NCBI GenBank assembly: GCA_037576195.1
Contig: CM075101.1
Span: 18,228,001 to 18,292,000 of the forward strand
Direction of reading: 5' to 3'
Origin: Phytoseiulus persimilis
Taxonomy: Eukaryota; Arthropoda; Arachnida; Mesostigmata; Phytoseiidae
Length of the DNA stretch: 64,000 bases
The position numbers and the translations under genes are program-made. Every line of letters begins with the position of its first letter. The stretch's first letter is position 1. Below are positions 1 through 10,245 of the stretch, one piece after another. The notes beneath the pieces are model-generated. The model saw only the letters and a list, made by a program, of their open reading frames with translations. It was not told the DNA's origin and ran no database searches.

Positions 1-52
1 GCTCAACCTCTCTAACGAGGTTTCCTGCTGAACTCAGTTTCAGCTCACTCAC

Positions 53-323
53 CTATAGCTACGTCCAGCATAGCTTTACTGATATCCATGCCAATCCAAT
101 GATATCCTTGTTCTGAGATAGACTCCCCACTCAAGCCCGATCCACAGCCAATGTCTAGTAGGAAAAGGCCCGCAACGTCCTCTGGCAGAGCTAGGAGTTC
201 GAGAGCTCTCTCCGACATTTCAGTCTGGATACCGATGATACGAGAGTTTTGCGAATATTTCTTGGCCTCGTCTTCATTGTAAAATATTTCCGGTGGGGCT
301 TGGTATTCCGGTCTACGGGCCAT
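53..323 (-). CDS. BUD23: BUD23 18S rRNA (guanine-N7)-methyltransferase, first coding exon (partial)
   Basis: This is the N-terminal exon of the SAM-dependent methyltransferase that makes N7-methylguanosine in 18S rRNA (with TRMT112 as partner) during 40S maturation in the nucleus. About 90 residues are visible. They start MARRPEYQAPPEIFYNEDEA and continue with the SAM-binding motif I (LDIGCGSGLSG) and the following strand WIGMDISKAMLD, closely following the BUD23 family. I chose the ATG at 323 because it gives the conserved Arg-Arg-Pro-Glu start; an in-frame ATG four codons upstream (335) is possible. The exon ends at 53 with donor GTGAGT at 52-47, and the rest of the gene lies beyond the left edge. 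It is divergent from ERAL1, with 484 bp between the two start codons. Confidence 0.93.
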
Positions 324-807
324 TTTCGAGTGCAAACCCTGAGGGCTGGTCAGAGGTGGTCCTGATTCGATAGATGTAGAGAAATATGCGCCGAAAGGTG
401 GAAGACACTCGGCTGAATGAAAACAATAACATCAGCATGTGCCTGCCTCGCGAACAGGAGCAGATCTGGCTCCGCGAAATTGATCCTGAACTCTCTGGAT
501 GCATCTCGCGCCCATCTTCCGAAGCGCCTTCTCATTCCCCAAAAACTATTGCTGGTTCTCCTCGAGTGCTTCCGCAGATTCCACGGACGTGACGGAGTCC
601 CGATGCTCTGGAACATCACGCATGGGAGCCGCGGTCTGCCTGACTTCGCGTAGATATCAGCTGGCGCGAGGCTCATCCTCTCCTACAGCTGTGCTGAATC
701 AATAGTCGCTCATCAGGAATGGTTTCGAACCAAGTTCCGGATGAAGCTCTCCAAGGGATAGGTTTCATTTCACTTCGGAATACAGTGCTCTCATCCCTGT
801 AGTCGAT
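324..807. promoter_or_regulatory. Shared divergent promoter region BUD23/ERAL1
   Basis: 484 bp separate the start codons of two divergent housekeeping genes, so both promoters and both 5' UTRs must lie here or overlap it. I see no TATA box at a convincing position and no other gene; several frames are open by chance. The promoter role is inferred from layout only. Confidence 0.55.
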
Positions 808-2650
808 ATGCTCGTGAGGGTGCTTTCCAGGGGGTTCCACGTGTCTCTGGCTCGTTCGCTTCGCGCGTTCCCCCGTACGATGCCGCGCACCCTCGAGGAC
901 TTCCATCAATGCTTGACAGCTCCTCCAGAGAAAGAAGGGAATCAAGTTCGGGTCGCGTTCATTGGCGATCCTAACGTGGGGAAAAGCACCATTATCAACA
1001 AGCTCTTGGGTACCCCATCTTCCCGTTGTCGATTTTGGAATGAATTCTCTAGAATGTTTTTCGTGGGAATTACTCTTTCAAAGTCATGTTTGTCGCAGCC
1101 AGGGATATCTGCACCGTTTCAAGGAAACCCCACACGACCCGCGACAGCAGTCCCGTGGCAATGACTACCGATGATCTCCAAATGGTTCTCGTTGATACAC
1201 CCGGTTCTGTTCATAGCGTGCACGCTCGAAAACATAATTTACCGAGAGACATGATTCTTGCACCGAAGGAAGCACTGAACGAGCACATAGACGTTCTCGT
1301 TGCGGTGATCGATGCTTCGGACAAATACCGTCGCGAATACCTCAGCATTGAGATAATCAGGCTCCTGCATGCACATCGGAAGGATCAGCCCGGAACGTGC
1401 AGCGTTCTGGCTCTCAACAAGGTGATTTAGGGCACTGGAGCTTTCTACGTCCTTGCATGGCCCCAATACCATCGGCCTGAAATTAGTCTCTGAAAAATTG
1501 TTCTGCGATACAATATGAGATATGAGAGTTCATCTCGATCCCCGAACCGATGCACGTCAGCTCGCTCTCGCTCTGTTTCTGATCCACGATTCGGGCTGGA
1601 ATATGAGCAGGTCACTTGGATCGACAGTCTGTATACCCCGAATGGCGCTGCCGAGATCCGAGGCTTTCATTCGGAGGAACTTATCTGCTCGCTATGTGCA
1701 TGGGTTGATGGAAGGAATCGCTAAAAGGATGCGCTACAGGTCGACAAGTTGAAGAATAAACGTGAGTTACTGGATTGCATCAACTCACTGTGCCGAGGTG
1801 CCGTAGCCAACCAGAAAGTGGCCAGGAAGGGAGCCGAGCAGACTATGGATCTGAAACAGAGAATTTGGGAGAAGGAAGAGCGCCTTTCGATGGAGAAGGT
1901 ATACTCACAGTTCCGCCTTGCGTCCACATAGCTTCTTCAGCGTTGACCTGAGGTGCGTTTTTTCCGTAGAAGGAGGGGACCACGACACAGCCGGATCCCG
2001 CGGAAACCGATCAACTTGAAATCTCGCCTGAAAACCCGGACCCCGGCGACTACAAGAAGGAATACCCACCCAGACTGGAATCATGGCCTCATTTTGAGAA
2101 GGTCTTCATCGTTTCTGCCCTGGAGAATGACGGAATCGAGGACCTGAAGCAATTCCTCTCAACTCGGGCGAAGAAGGGTATCTGGAAGTATCGCGAAGAG
2201 TTTCTCACCGACCAGGACCCGGTGAAGCTCACGGAGAGCATCGTGAAGAGCAAGTTGCTGGATCATCTCGATCGCGAGGTAACACTCGCTTGGGGAAAGC
2301 CTGAGCTCCTAAATATGACTGGGGCTCGGATGGCCTTTCGTAAAGTGGGTTTTCCGCCGGCGATCGAAGTCATCAAAGTCGCTGGTCCATTGGTAACTTC
2401 CTGATTTGCCCCGCAGATTCCCTATAATATGACCCCCAGAGTCACGGACTGGGCCCTGGATGAAGTCGGAACCCTTCATGTCGTCGTGAATATCGAGTGC
2501 ACGCGCCAGCGACAGGTTCATGCTGCGCTCCGTAACGAAGGTGAAAAGATCAGAAGAATTAAGGACGATGTTCGCGAGCAGATGTGTAATGTGTTCGGCT
2601 GCGAAGTTGCTCTCAAACTCATAGTGCTTAACGTGAAGCTAAAGAAGTGA
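808..2650 (+). CDS. ERAL1: ERAL1, mitochondrial Era-like GTPase (12S rRNA chaperone)
   Basis: Complete five-exon gene: 808-1009, 1099-1421, 1740-1898, 1970-2278, 2417-2650 (408 aa). All introns are GT-AG (89, 318, 71, 138 bp) and phases match. Era-family GTPases bind small-subunit rRNA; the animal form acts in the mitochondrial matrix on 12S rRNA. The first ~30 residues are Arg/Ser/Leu-rich without acids (MLVRVLSRGF...), as in a mitochondrial presequence. The GTPase motifs are all present: P-loop GDPNVGKS (53-60), the switch Thr in HTTR (79-82), DTPG (100-103) and NKVD (174-177), the last spanning the exon 2/3 junction. The final exon encodes the C-terminal KH domain, with NEGEKIRRIKDD at the GxxG loop. 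Length is close to animal ERAL1 (~440 aa). The ATG at 808 was chosen because it adds the targeting sequence directly before the G domain. Confidence 0.95.
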
Positions 2651-2695
2651 TACACCAAGATCATGCCTCGTATTGTATGTGGGGAAAGTTCTCAG

Positions 2696-2701
2696 AATAA
2701 A
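2696..2701 (+). terminator. Poly(A) signal AATAAA of ERAL1
   Basis: A canonical AATAAA lies 46 bp after the ERAL1 stop codon, with a TTTGTTCC-type T-rich stretch just downstream. This would give a very short 3' UTR. Confidence 0.6.
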
Positions 2702-3500
2702 CTTTGTTCCTCAAACCGGATTTTTTGTCGAAGGTAGCGGGCTCCGCGGTGTGGCGGCAGAAACTTCGGAAGAACGTTCTCTCATGATGGATGTGAATGA
2801 TCCCGGCGGCTGTTGCTGGGAGTCATAGATTTAGATCCGAGATCGATTCACGCGGATGTGTGAGCTATCAAGCAAAGGCGTGACCAGAGGTAGAGAAAGC
2901 CGCCGGGGAGGATGTCAGGAATTCTAGGGAAACGCCATTTCCAAAGCTAAATTGAGTGAGAAAAAAATAATCCACGGTTGAAACGCTGCCTTGATACCTC
3001 TTGACATGTGCGCGAGCTATTTTAGCCCCTGTTGTCGGGACTCCAGAAGTTACCCCGCCTCGCCCTACGCATCGAGTCGGAGGACTGCGAACCTTCGATC
3101 AGTCAGGCTTCACACATAAACAGAGATGATTTGAAAAAGTGTTGGAAAATCATTCGTGCCGCAGTGCGCACAGAAGGCGTTGACCCGTTCTTCTCGAGTA
3201 CAACTCGGTGTGGGATCGCGTGCGAAACCACTCAACTAAAGCAAATCGATGTGATCATGTGAGGATCATCCGCCGGTAGGCTGTTGATTGACGCTCGGTG
3301 CAAATTGCCCTCGCTCTCTCTTGTCAATGTTCAAACGGTGATCGGCCGACGCTTGTAAGTGGAACTTGATTCTGTCACTGACGACCCTCACATCAGGCTT
3401 CAATAGGCACGGATCGGGGTCGCACTAGGTTAGAACATTGCGATCGACATGTTCGGCCACGCAGGGCTGTGAACGAGTTGTCACCTCCGCCGTTCGTTCG
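2702..3500. other. Intergenic, no gene recognised
   Basis: About 800 bp without a recognisable gene. One open stretch at 3032-3262 (+) has no plausible ATG, and its predicted product resembles nothing I know. Confidence 0.5.
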
Positions 3501-3535
3501 TCAGTTAGTTCTTTCGAAACCAACAAGTGTCAGAC
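3501..3535 (+). promoter_or_regulatory. Putative arthropod initiator (TCAGTT) with DPE-like element
   Basis: TCAGTTAG at 3501 matches the arthropod initiator consensus. At about +28 to +33 from its A lies TCAGAC, five of six positions of the downstream promoter element consensus. No TATA box lies 25-30 bp upstream. The element sits 60 bp before a start codon followed by a signal peptide and a perfect donor site, which supports a real transcription start. Inference from consensus matching. Confidence 0.45.
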
Positions 3536-3562
3536 TGCCTGCTATCGTGGACGAGAAAAACC

Positions 3563-4960
3563 ATGCTCCAGCGCTTCGTGTTAGTTGCGACGATTTGGGT
3601 TTTTTTTTCCGGTGAGTTTCAACCTTTCGACAGCCTCTCTCACTGACCTCTTAGAGGCTCGCTGTCGGCAGACACGCCGGATCACGGTCACTAGTTTCTC
3701 GTAATCAAAAGCTTCCTTCAATATCGCTGATCAATCGAGCTCACGGAGCTGATCACCCTGGAGTGAGCTGGTGCATCTGTGGACACGAATGGGTTTCGGG
3801 ATACTGTACCACTGGATCTCAGCCATAAAACGCAGAAACGACGCCTCGGACTATCTGATGCTGATTCGCGTCGGAATGCATTCGTCGATACAACTCGAGG
3901 CGCGGACGAGTTACTCTCGAAAATGTTTATTGGTTCGGGAGACTCGTTGCCGAGTTGTTATCCTCTTTTACGGAGCTGTGATTCCTCTTAGCAAACCCGC
4001 AGCCCGATGGTGTTACATTCGGAGGTTTTCCGTTCCAGTGATGTCATCATGTCACGCCCAGACAACCTACAACACGACGCAATTGGAGCGATGGACATCA
4101 ATCGTCATACAGAGATGCAGCGATCGTTTGGCACGAGTCTTCGAAGGTTTCACGCCCTCGGTTCTCGAGCGACTTCGGGAAAACTACGAATTCCAGATGA
4201 CTCATCTTCCAGAAATGGATCCCGAGCTCGCTTCAATGGTTTGTTGATACAGCCGAGCTCCAGCCCTACGAATCTTACTGATCATCGTGAGAATCGCTCG
4301 AGCAATCCGCTGCGCCTCCGAGGAAATCGGCACTGTTTGACTTTGTGGCTCTCCGTGACTTAGAGAAAAGGAGAACGTTCCATCGCCAGCTTGAAACAAA
4401 ACGGAGATCTCATTCGACGTATCTTTCCAGGCGCGGAGTATGACGCTTTTCGAGTTCTGGCTTTTAGCCTATGGTCAGTTGACGGTCCAGTCTCGCGTGC
4501 ATTCTGAGCTAGCATGCCACCGTGTTCTTTGCGGCGAGGAGTGGCGATCGAATCAGGTTCGTTCAGAGTCTCCAATGACTGTTGTCAGAAGTAACTTCCA
4601 TCAAATCATCGAATCGTTGCGATCGTGAGTGTCGCTAGCCGTGGGCATGGCATCCCGGCGCCGAATGAGCTCGAATGACATCCGAACCGGGCTAATTTTC
4701 TGAGGAAACTGGGTTGATGATGACCGAAGTCGACATGGCTCGGATGTCTCCTTGATATTCAGTGATGCAACTCCTGGCTCTGAAATGACGGCTTTTCTGT
4801 CCTAACAATCGATTCGTTTCGCCGCATGGATCGAACCCTGACCTCATTCTCGTTTCAGGTTTATGTGACTGTGGACGACGGCGTTCCATGCATGATGAGT
4901 GGTCGTTCGGGGAATTGTGAAAACGGCGTTTGTACAGCGGACCGGAGTTCATTTCTATAG
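3563..4960 (+). CDS. Putative secreted small Cys-rich protein (several exons, model tentative)
   Basis: Exon 1 (3563-3611) encodes a signal peptide, MLQRFVLVATIWVFFS, and stops at a perfect donor GTGAGT (phase 1). The last exon (4859-4960) follows a clear acceptor (CATTCTCGTTTCAG) and reads VYVTVDDGVPC...GNCENGVC to a TAG. The pattern V-x-DGxPC...C-x-N-G-x-C recurs at the C-terminus of many secreted tick and mite proteins and in Cys-rich regions of reprolysin-type proteases. Likely middle exons are about 3768-3932 (product includes FRDTVPLDLSHKTQKRR), 4040-4241 (CSDRLARVFEGFTPSVLERL) and from about 4357 (SLKQNGDLIRRIFPGAEYD). These three junctions keep phase, but the link from about 4480 to 4859 is unresolved. 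No HExxH protease motif is visible. Seen: both terminal exons; inferred: the middle. Confidence 0.42.
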
Positions 4961-5159
4961 CGGACACCAGGAACTTGGAGATGACTCCAACATTTGTATC
5001 CATTGTAGATAGCTCCACTGTGTAGTTGAAGGAGAGAATCGTGGATTAGGTCAGCGTTTGTTCACTCAGTAGTAAGATCGGCGATCTTGGAAGCTGGATC
5101 CAAGCTAGCCTCGAAACTCGGAATATGAGGACACTGGAATCGAATAAAAGCGGCGTTTG

Positions 5160-5444
5160 TGATCTTCTCGAAAGACGACGACCTCGGACTCTGGAAACCG
5201 AACTCTTGCTTGCATTCGCGCCAACTCGACGAGCAGAAAATCATGGATCGATATGTTGAAATACGTCACGGAGGACGATTTCCGTGATCTGGGCTTTGCG
5301 CACGAATCCACGCGAACGAATAGGAAGAAGTCGACGGCAGTGGTTCTCGCCGGTTCTGCGAGTCAGCCTGGGGTATTCATTGAAGGCGTTCCGCTCGAGT
5401 GCTGGGAGGTCGCTCGGTGTATCATCGATCGAACGTTTGAATGA
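5160..5444 (+). other. Unassigned open reading stretch, weakly SAM-domain-like
   Basis: An open frame of about 95 codons ending in TGA at 5444 has a protein-like composition: WIDMLKYVTEDDFRDLGFAH in the middle, then a Lys/Arg-rich turn and a hydrophobic tail ending CWEVARCIIDRTFE. The 'VTEDDFRDLG' segment recalls the core of SAM domains, but the match is short. No signal or clean start is seen. It may be an exon of an undefined gene or chance. Confidence 0.2.
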
Positions 5445-5449
5445 CTCCT

Positions 5450-7690
5450 ACACTCGTAGTTGGGTCGCAAGCGTTGACTTCATTCTCTGTTGTTGGTTGC
5501 GACCTCAGTTTTCCGTTCCCCAGCTTTTGTCATCACGGCTCTCTCATGCTCTGCGACACTCTCTCGTCCCCTGCGTCTGTGGGGTCTCGATCGGCACCTC
5601 ATCGAGCACAATAGTTGCGGCATTTTCCAAACGACGACCACACCTCGAGCCGCTGAACCTCAAAGTTTTGTCGGCAGCTCACGACAATGCAGCAAAAGGC
5701 TCAAATTGCACACTCTGTTCTCTGCCGTACGAGCTGACTCGACCGCCGCCGGCATCGCTGGCTGAACTAGCTGTCTTCTTTCGCTGCCGGCCTTCGTTTA
5801 GAGATACACACAATGAGAGGTGACATCGCATTATGCTGGAGGATCTCTCCGCTTCCTTGAGCCACGAAGTCGCTCTCGGCGCTCGAATCCTAAGCCGGTT
5901 TTAGGCTTGAGCTGTTGCGCATAAATATGTTGACACCGATTGGATTTTATAAACAAAAATAGCCCCGAGCCGCGGACTCATCCAAATGAACAAGCTCCGC
6001 TAGTAACGCGGGGGTCGACGTCGCGGGGAGCTTGCGCGAACGTGCACGGCGAAAGCGGCGCGGGAGGGCCTCCACAGCCGAACTATATCATCGATGTATC
6101 CACGTCTTCGGATGAAGCCTATCTGGTCGAGCTCAATCACATAACAGGGAAACTCGGCGGCGCGCGCACGCACGCCGAACCCTTCACTCGGAGACGATCT
6201 CGGCCCCGCAGTGTTACCTGGCTGGTTTGCGGCTCGTCTAGCTGGTTGCCAGCCAGCGTGTTTCTGCGTCTGTTCCTCCATCTCTCAAAGCAGAATGGAA
6301 CAGAGAGCGTTTGTTCATTCTCGTGCGCGGCCGGAACGAATGTTCCAAAAACGATGGTCGCCGACTAGCGACCAACGCTGTACATACACCCCGCCGGTGG
6401 ACCCCGGGACAGATTTACCGATTCGTCGCACATACACCAGAAGGCTACATCGCTCGATGTCTTGTTGCTCGCCAGCCAGCCATCCAGTCGGTCTGCTAGC
6501 CCGATCCAAGTTGAGGCTGAACATCCAAATGTAAGGTTGCCTGACGGGTTTGTCGGTAGACGATTCACTGGCTGGTTGTGCTTCGGCTTGGTTAGTTGCT
6601 GCGGTCGCCTTGACTTTCTGTTCACAAAGAGCAACATACGAACATCTCCATGGTTGCAATTTGTGTGGCTGTCTGCGGCCGGCTGCTCCGCTTATTGGTT
6701 TGTTGGCTTGCAGCGTCCCGATGTTTCCTCAATACAGCGGCTCTAATCCTCTAAAAGAGCGTGAGGGATCGAATTTCGGCGCACACAAACACATGCATGT
6801 TATCGCCATCATCATCTTCACCACTGTCGTGCCTATTATAGTCCTTACCGAAACAACACTTCCTCCATTACGAGTTCAAGACCACAGCGAACAGTTTCGC
6901 TTCGCCCATCATCATCGCATTGTATTAGCGTGCCGGGCTCGTCAAGCTGCGATGATGGCGGCGAAGGTGCGTTCTTGTCACGCTTCTGGAATCGAGTGGA
7001 ACGGGAGCGAGGAGATGAGAGTTCCAATTTTCATTTCAATAATGTTCTAGGCTCGGGAAGAAAGCAATGGAAACAGCTAAATGAACTTTCAGTGAAGGCG
7101 TATCGCCGAACTTCATGTTATTCAGTGATGAGATCAAGCTGACGCATCGCGTTTCGTCTCGATTCTTGAGTTGGCGACAGAGCCTTGAGCAGTAAATTTT
7201 CCCTGCTCGCTGATGATTGCGTTCGTCGCAGAACTCAAGTTGGCTCAAGTTTTATGAATGTGTGTGTGCGTGAATCCACCTATACTGGTAGACAATTGAC
7301 TTCATAGTCTTCCAGCGGTGGTTGCCAGCGGCCTTAATCCACTCTCTGAATATGAGACACGAAGTCAAGAGGAATCGAAATGAATCTTCGACTCCGATTC
7401 AGTTTCAGTGCAAATGATCTTGCACGTAGGGTTTCAAGGAGAGACGGTTGCTCCGGGGCTCCAGGAGCTACGGTGTTCTACTCTTCGGCCGACCACCGAA
7501 AACATGCGCGTCCAACATGACTGTTGTGTGAACTTAATGAAATCCCTCAGGTTTGTGGACGACCTCGGCGGCAGGAGTGACGATCTCATTCAGCGGGAAC
7601 AAGCTGTATGCCCGAGTGGAACAGGCCTGAGAGCCTCACAGGCAAACTGACGAGGGTAGTTCAAGCCGTCAGGCGCTTGAGGAGGCAGAG
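5450..7690. other. Non-coding region with degenerate GCCA/CCAG repeats
   Basis: No gene recognised. Between about 6210 and 6720 the sequence repeatedly uses GCCAG/CTGGC words (for example CTAGCTGGTTGCCAGCCAG near 6240 and GCCAGCCAGCCATCCAGTC near 6475), a decayed tetranucleotide-like repeat. Open frames here overlap on both strands and look incidental. Confidence 0.5.
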
Positions 7691-7701
7691 ACTACGTAGA
7701 A

Positions 7702-8169
7702 CAGAGGTGGGCAACTTGGTGCGGCTCGCGGGCCGCAAAATTTGGCCCGCAAGCTGCACGAGCTGCCACGTTGGCCGCAGTGCAGAGCACCATCGCGGCC
7801 GTGCAAATTCACGGGTCGCTGCAGAAAACGTGTCTCAGCGAGCTCAAAGTATTCGTGGGCCTTATGAAATGTCTCCAAGGAGCGACATCCGGCAAAGATG
7901 AGGTTTCGAACTCAGGTATTGTTTCCTTGGGGTGAATGAGAAATCTGAGCTCGAGAAACATCACAACACCTCAATAAGACTAACGAAGAGCGAACACTCG
8001 ATTGACTTGTCCACCAAGGTGAGGAGACCCTCCCAGGGTGGGGAAGATCGTGGGAAATTTCGATTCTCCGCTTCCATGGAAGCGATTTGGCGATTCTGTG
8101 CGCCCGGGTCGCGCAAAGCCCTGCTCAAACCCAGCGGTCCAATCGCGGGCCGCACTTTGCCCTCCCCTG
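7702..8169. mobile_element. Non-autonomous hAT-like element (468 bp), diverged terminal repeats
   Basis: The left end at 7702 reads CAGAGGTGGGCAACTTGGTG followed by a CGGGCCGC-rich stretch. The right end (8169, read on the other strand) starts CAGGGGAGGGCAAAGTGCGG and continues CCCGCG. CAGRGGTGGGCAA ends with GC-rich subterminal CGGCCCGC blocks are typical of hAT DNA transposons. The expected 8-bp target duplication is not clean: left flank ACGTAGAA, right flank CATAGAAG (six of seven match with a 1-bp offset). The interior holds no recognisable transposase, so this is a MITE-like derivative, and the decayed ends suggest it is old. Confidence 0.6.
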
Positions 8170-8177
8170 CATAGAAG

Positions 8178-10245
8178 CTGGGAAGAGGGAAGTCACCGGA
8201 CGGAATGTAGAGGAACGATATCAACCGTTTTATGGCATGATGACTGCCTGGAGCTCTTTCACTCGCATGGACCTGGCCAATATTGAATTGAGCCAGGAAG
8301 CTCGAGCATAGGATACTCATGCTCTCTTTCAGCGGCTATCCCTCTCAGCCGTTCGGATGTTTGTCGGAGCCGTCGTTCGCACACGTGCGATGTCCCGCGT
8401 AATGCCGAATCGTCAGGATTCCGTCTGGATTGCACCGAGAATGTTGATCTCCAGGGTATTCAGTTCCACCGAGTCAACTCGAGAGCCTTACGGAAGGCTG
8501 GGCAAAGATGTTCACACCTGATTCTGCGCGCACCGCGTCGAACTGTCAGCGCGTCCTTAATTCTGACATGCTAGTCAAGGTTCGCCAGTTTGAAAGCGGC
8601 GGTGAGATCGCCGCCGGTCTCGCCAGTGTCCACCGAAGGCGGACACGGAAAAAGGAGGAAAGAAATCCCTCTTGGCGTGCGTGCGCATCGTTAGGCAAGC
8701 GCCCTCTGGTGGGGACGGCGAAGCAGAGAACGTCGCTTGCTTGACGACGGTTGATGTAGGACGTGTCGACTGGTTGGTTATACATTCATCGTTCTGTGTC
8801 AGTCACGAAAATCCCCGCCTGCCGCACGTAAGTTGCATCGAAGTTCAACTCAGAAACAGGTTTCTAAGATTCGTCTTCGAGGCGGTTCCCGCGATCAGCT
8901 GATTGTTCGTAATGGTGGGTGGTCAACGTTCGAAAACAACGTTTTCGAAGTGCTATCCTCTCGATACAACATATCAGGAGGAGTGGGCTTGCCTGTCCTC
9001 AACTGATTTCCGGCACGACACTGAGAAAACGTCTGGGTGAATAATTAGGTTATGACAAGGCTCTCTACGCGCGATTCAAGCTGCGCGGAGTTGCTCGCTT
9101 GGCCTTGACAGAATGGCCGGAAATTCCACTGCATCGAATGCCGCGCAGCCGAGCTTCTCGAGGGAAACGGGGGAATTCGAGATGTCTGTTAGACGTCAAA
9201 CGGCAGTGCCCGCTTTGGGAGTCTGCCTCATGCAGACTTAGAGACAACAGGTTGTTCCCGCGCTATCGATTTTGGCGACACGTTGATATCCCACGATAGA
9301 ACTGGATAGCCACGGATTGCGCCCTTTTAGAGAGCGGCTCGGCCGGAACATTTTCAGTCGGAGCCAGGGGACAGCGTGGAAATCCCGGGACAGTTCCCGG
9401 ATCCCGACCTCGGGAACGATCCTGCGAAGGTCTCATGCTCGTTTCAACGAGACCGAGAGCGGTACTGTTCCAATGTATTTCCCGCTCCGAACGATATCCC
9501 TCTTGACCACCGATGACGCGCCCTCGGTTGTAGGCTCGAATCGATCCTTGAGTGGGAATAGTGGGCAACAGTTCACATCTGAATTCGCTCACCGTGGTCA
9601 GCGTTTCTCCGCTGTCGGAGCGCGTCATCTTCATGTCTTCCGAGTATTGCGCGCCGTTTGACTCGCCCGAGACGCCCGCCTGGCGGATGACATAACTATA
9701 GTTCTCGATTGGGAGGTTATCATCGTGTCTGACGTTAGTGCAGTCGAGCTGAATGCCGGATGACCCAATCAGCTCCACTCAATGCGAGAATCGTCCTCTG
9801 AACAGAGTCGTAGAAAGTCCTAACGAGCTCCAAGGTTCTATCGTTCTTCGTTCTCGGCTCGCCGTCGACGTCAGGGAAACACCCGGACGAAGCTCCGCGC
9901 AGGAATGCGCGCTCTTCTAGAGTAGACCTCGAGGTTCCTCGAGTGATTGGGAGGCTCTTGACGGGAACCGCTGCGGAGCAAATGGATTCCTTCCGAGTTT
10001 TCTCGTGACATCCTCTTCAGTCTCGAATGCAGGCCGAGAGCACTGGTCTTCCCAGGCAAGAAAATGGCGAAGTTATCGGAAGTTCATATCATCTCTGAGC
10101 TGTAATAATTCTGATCCCGAGGAAGTCTGCGAAAAAAATGAGTTTTACACTAGAGGGGAACGAAATCGACTGTGAGTCCGTCGGAGGAGAAGCGTTGGAA
10201 GGGGCGAAGCCGCGCTTCGCTGAGACCTCATTTCTCTCGATAGGG
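8178..10245. other. Intergenic/upstream region of GABA-T, no gene recognised
   Basis: Overlapping open frames occur on both strands at 9260-9780, but neither has a recognisable product or convincing splice context. The GABA-T frame is open upstream to 10138 (with an ATG), but the likely start is internal at 10246. Confidence 0.5.

Noticed and set aside
9263-9778. Overlapping 115-171 codon frames on both strands
   Set aside because: No recognisable product on either strand, no plausible start context or splice sites, and mutually overlapping.
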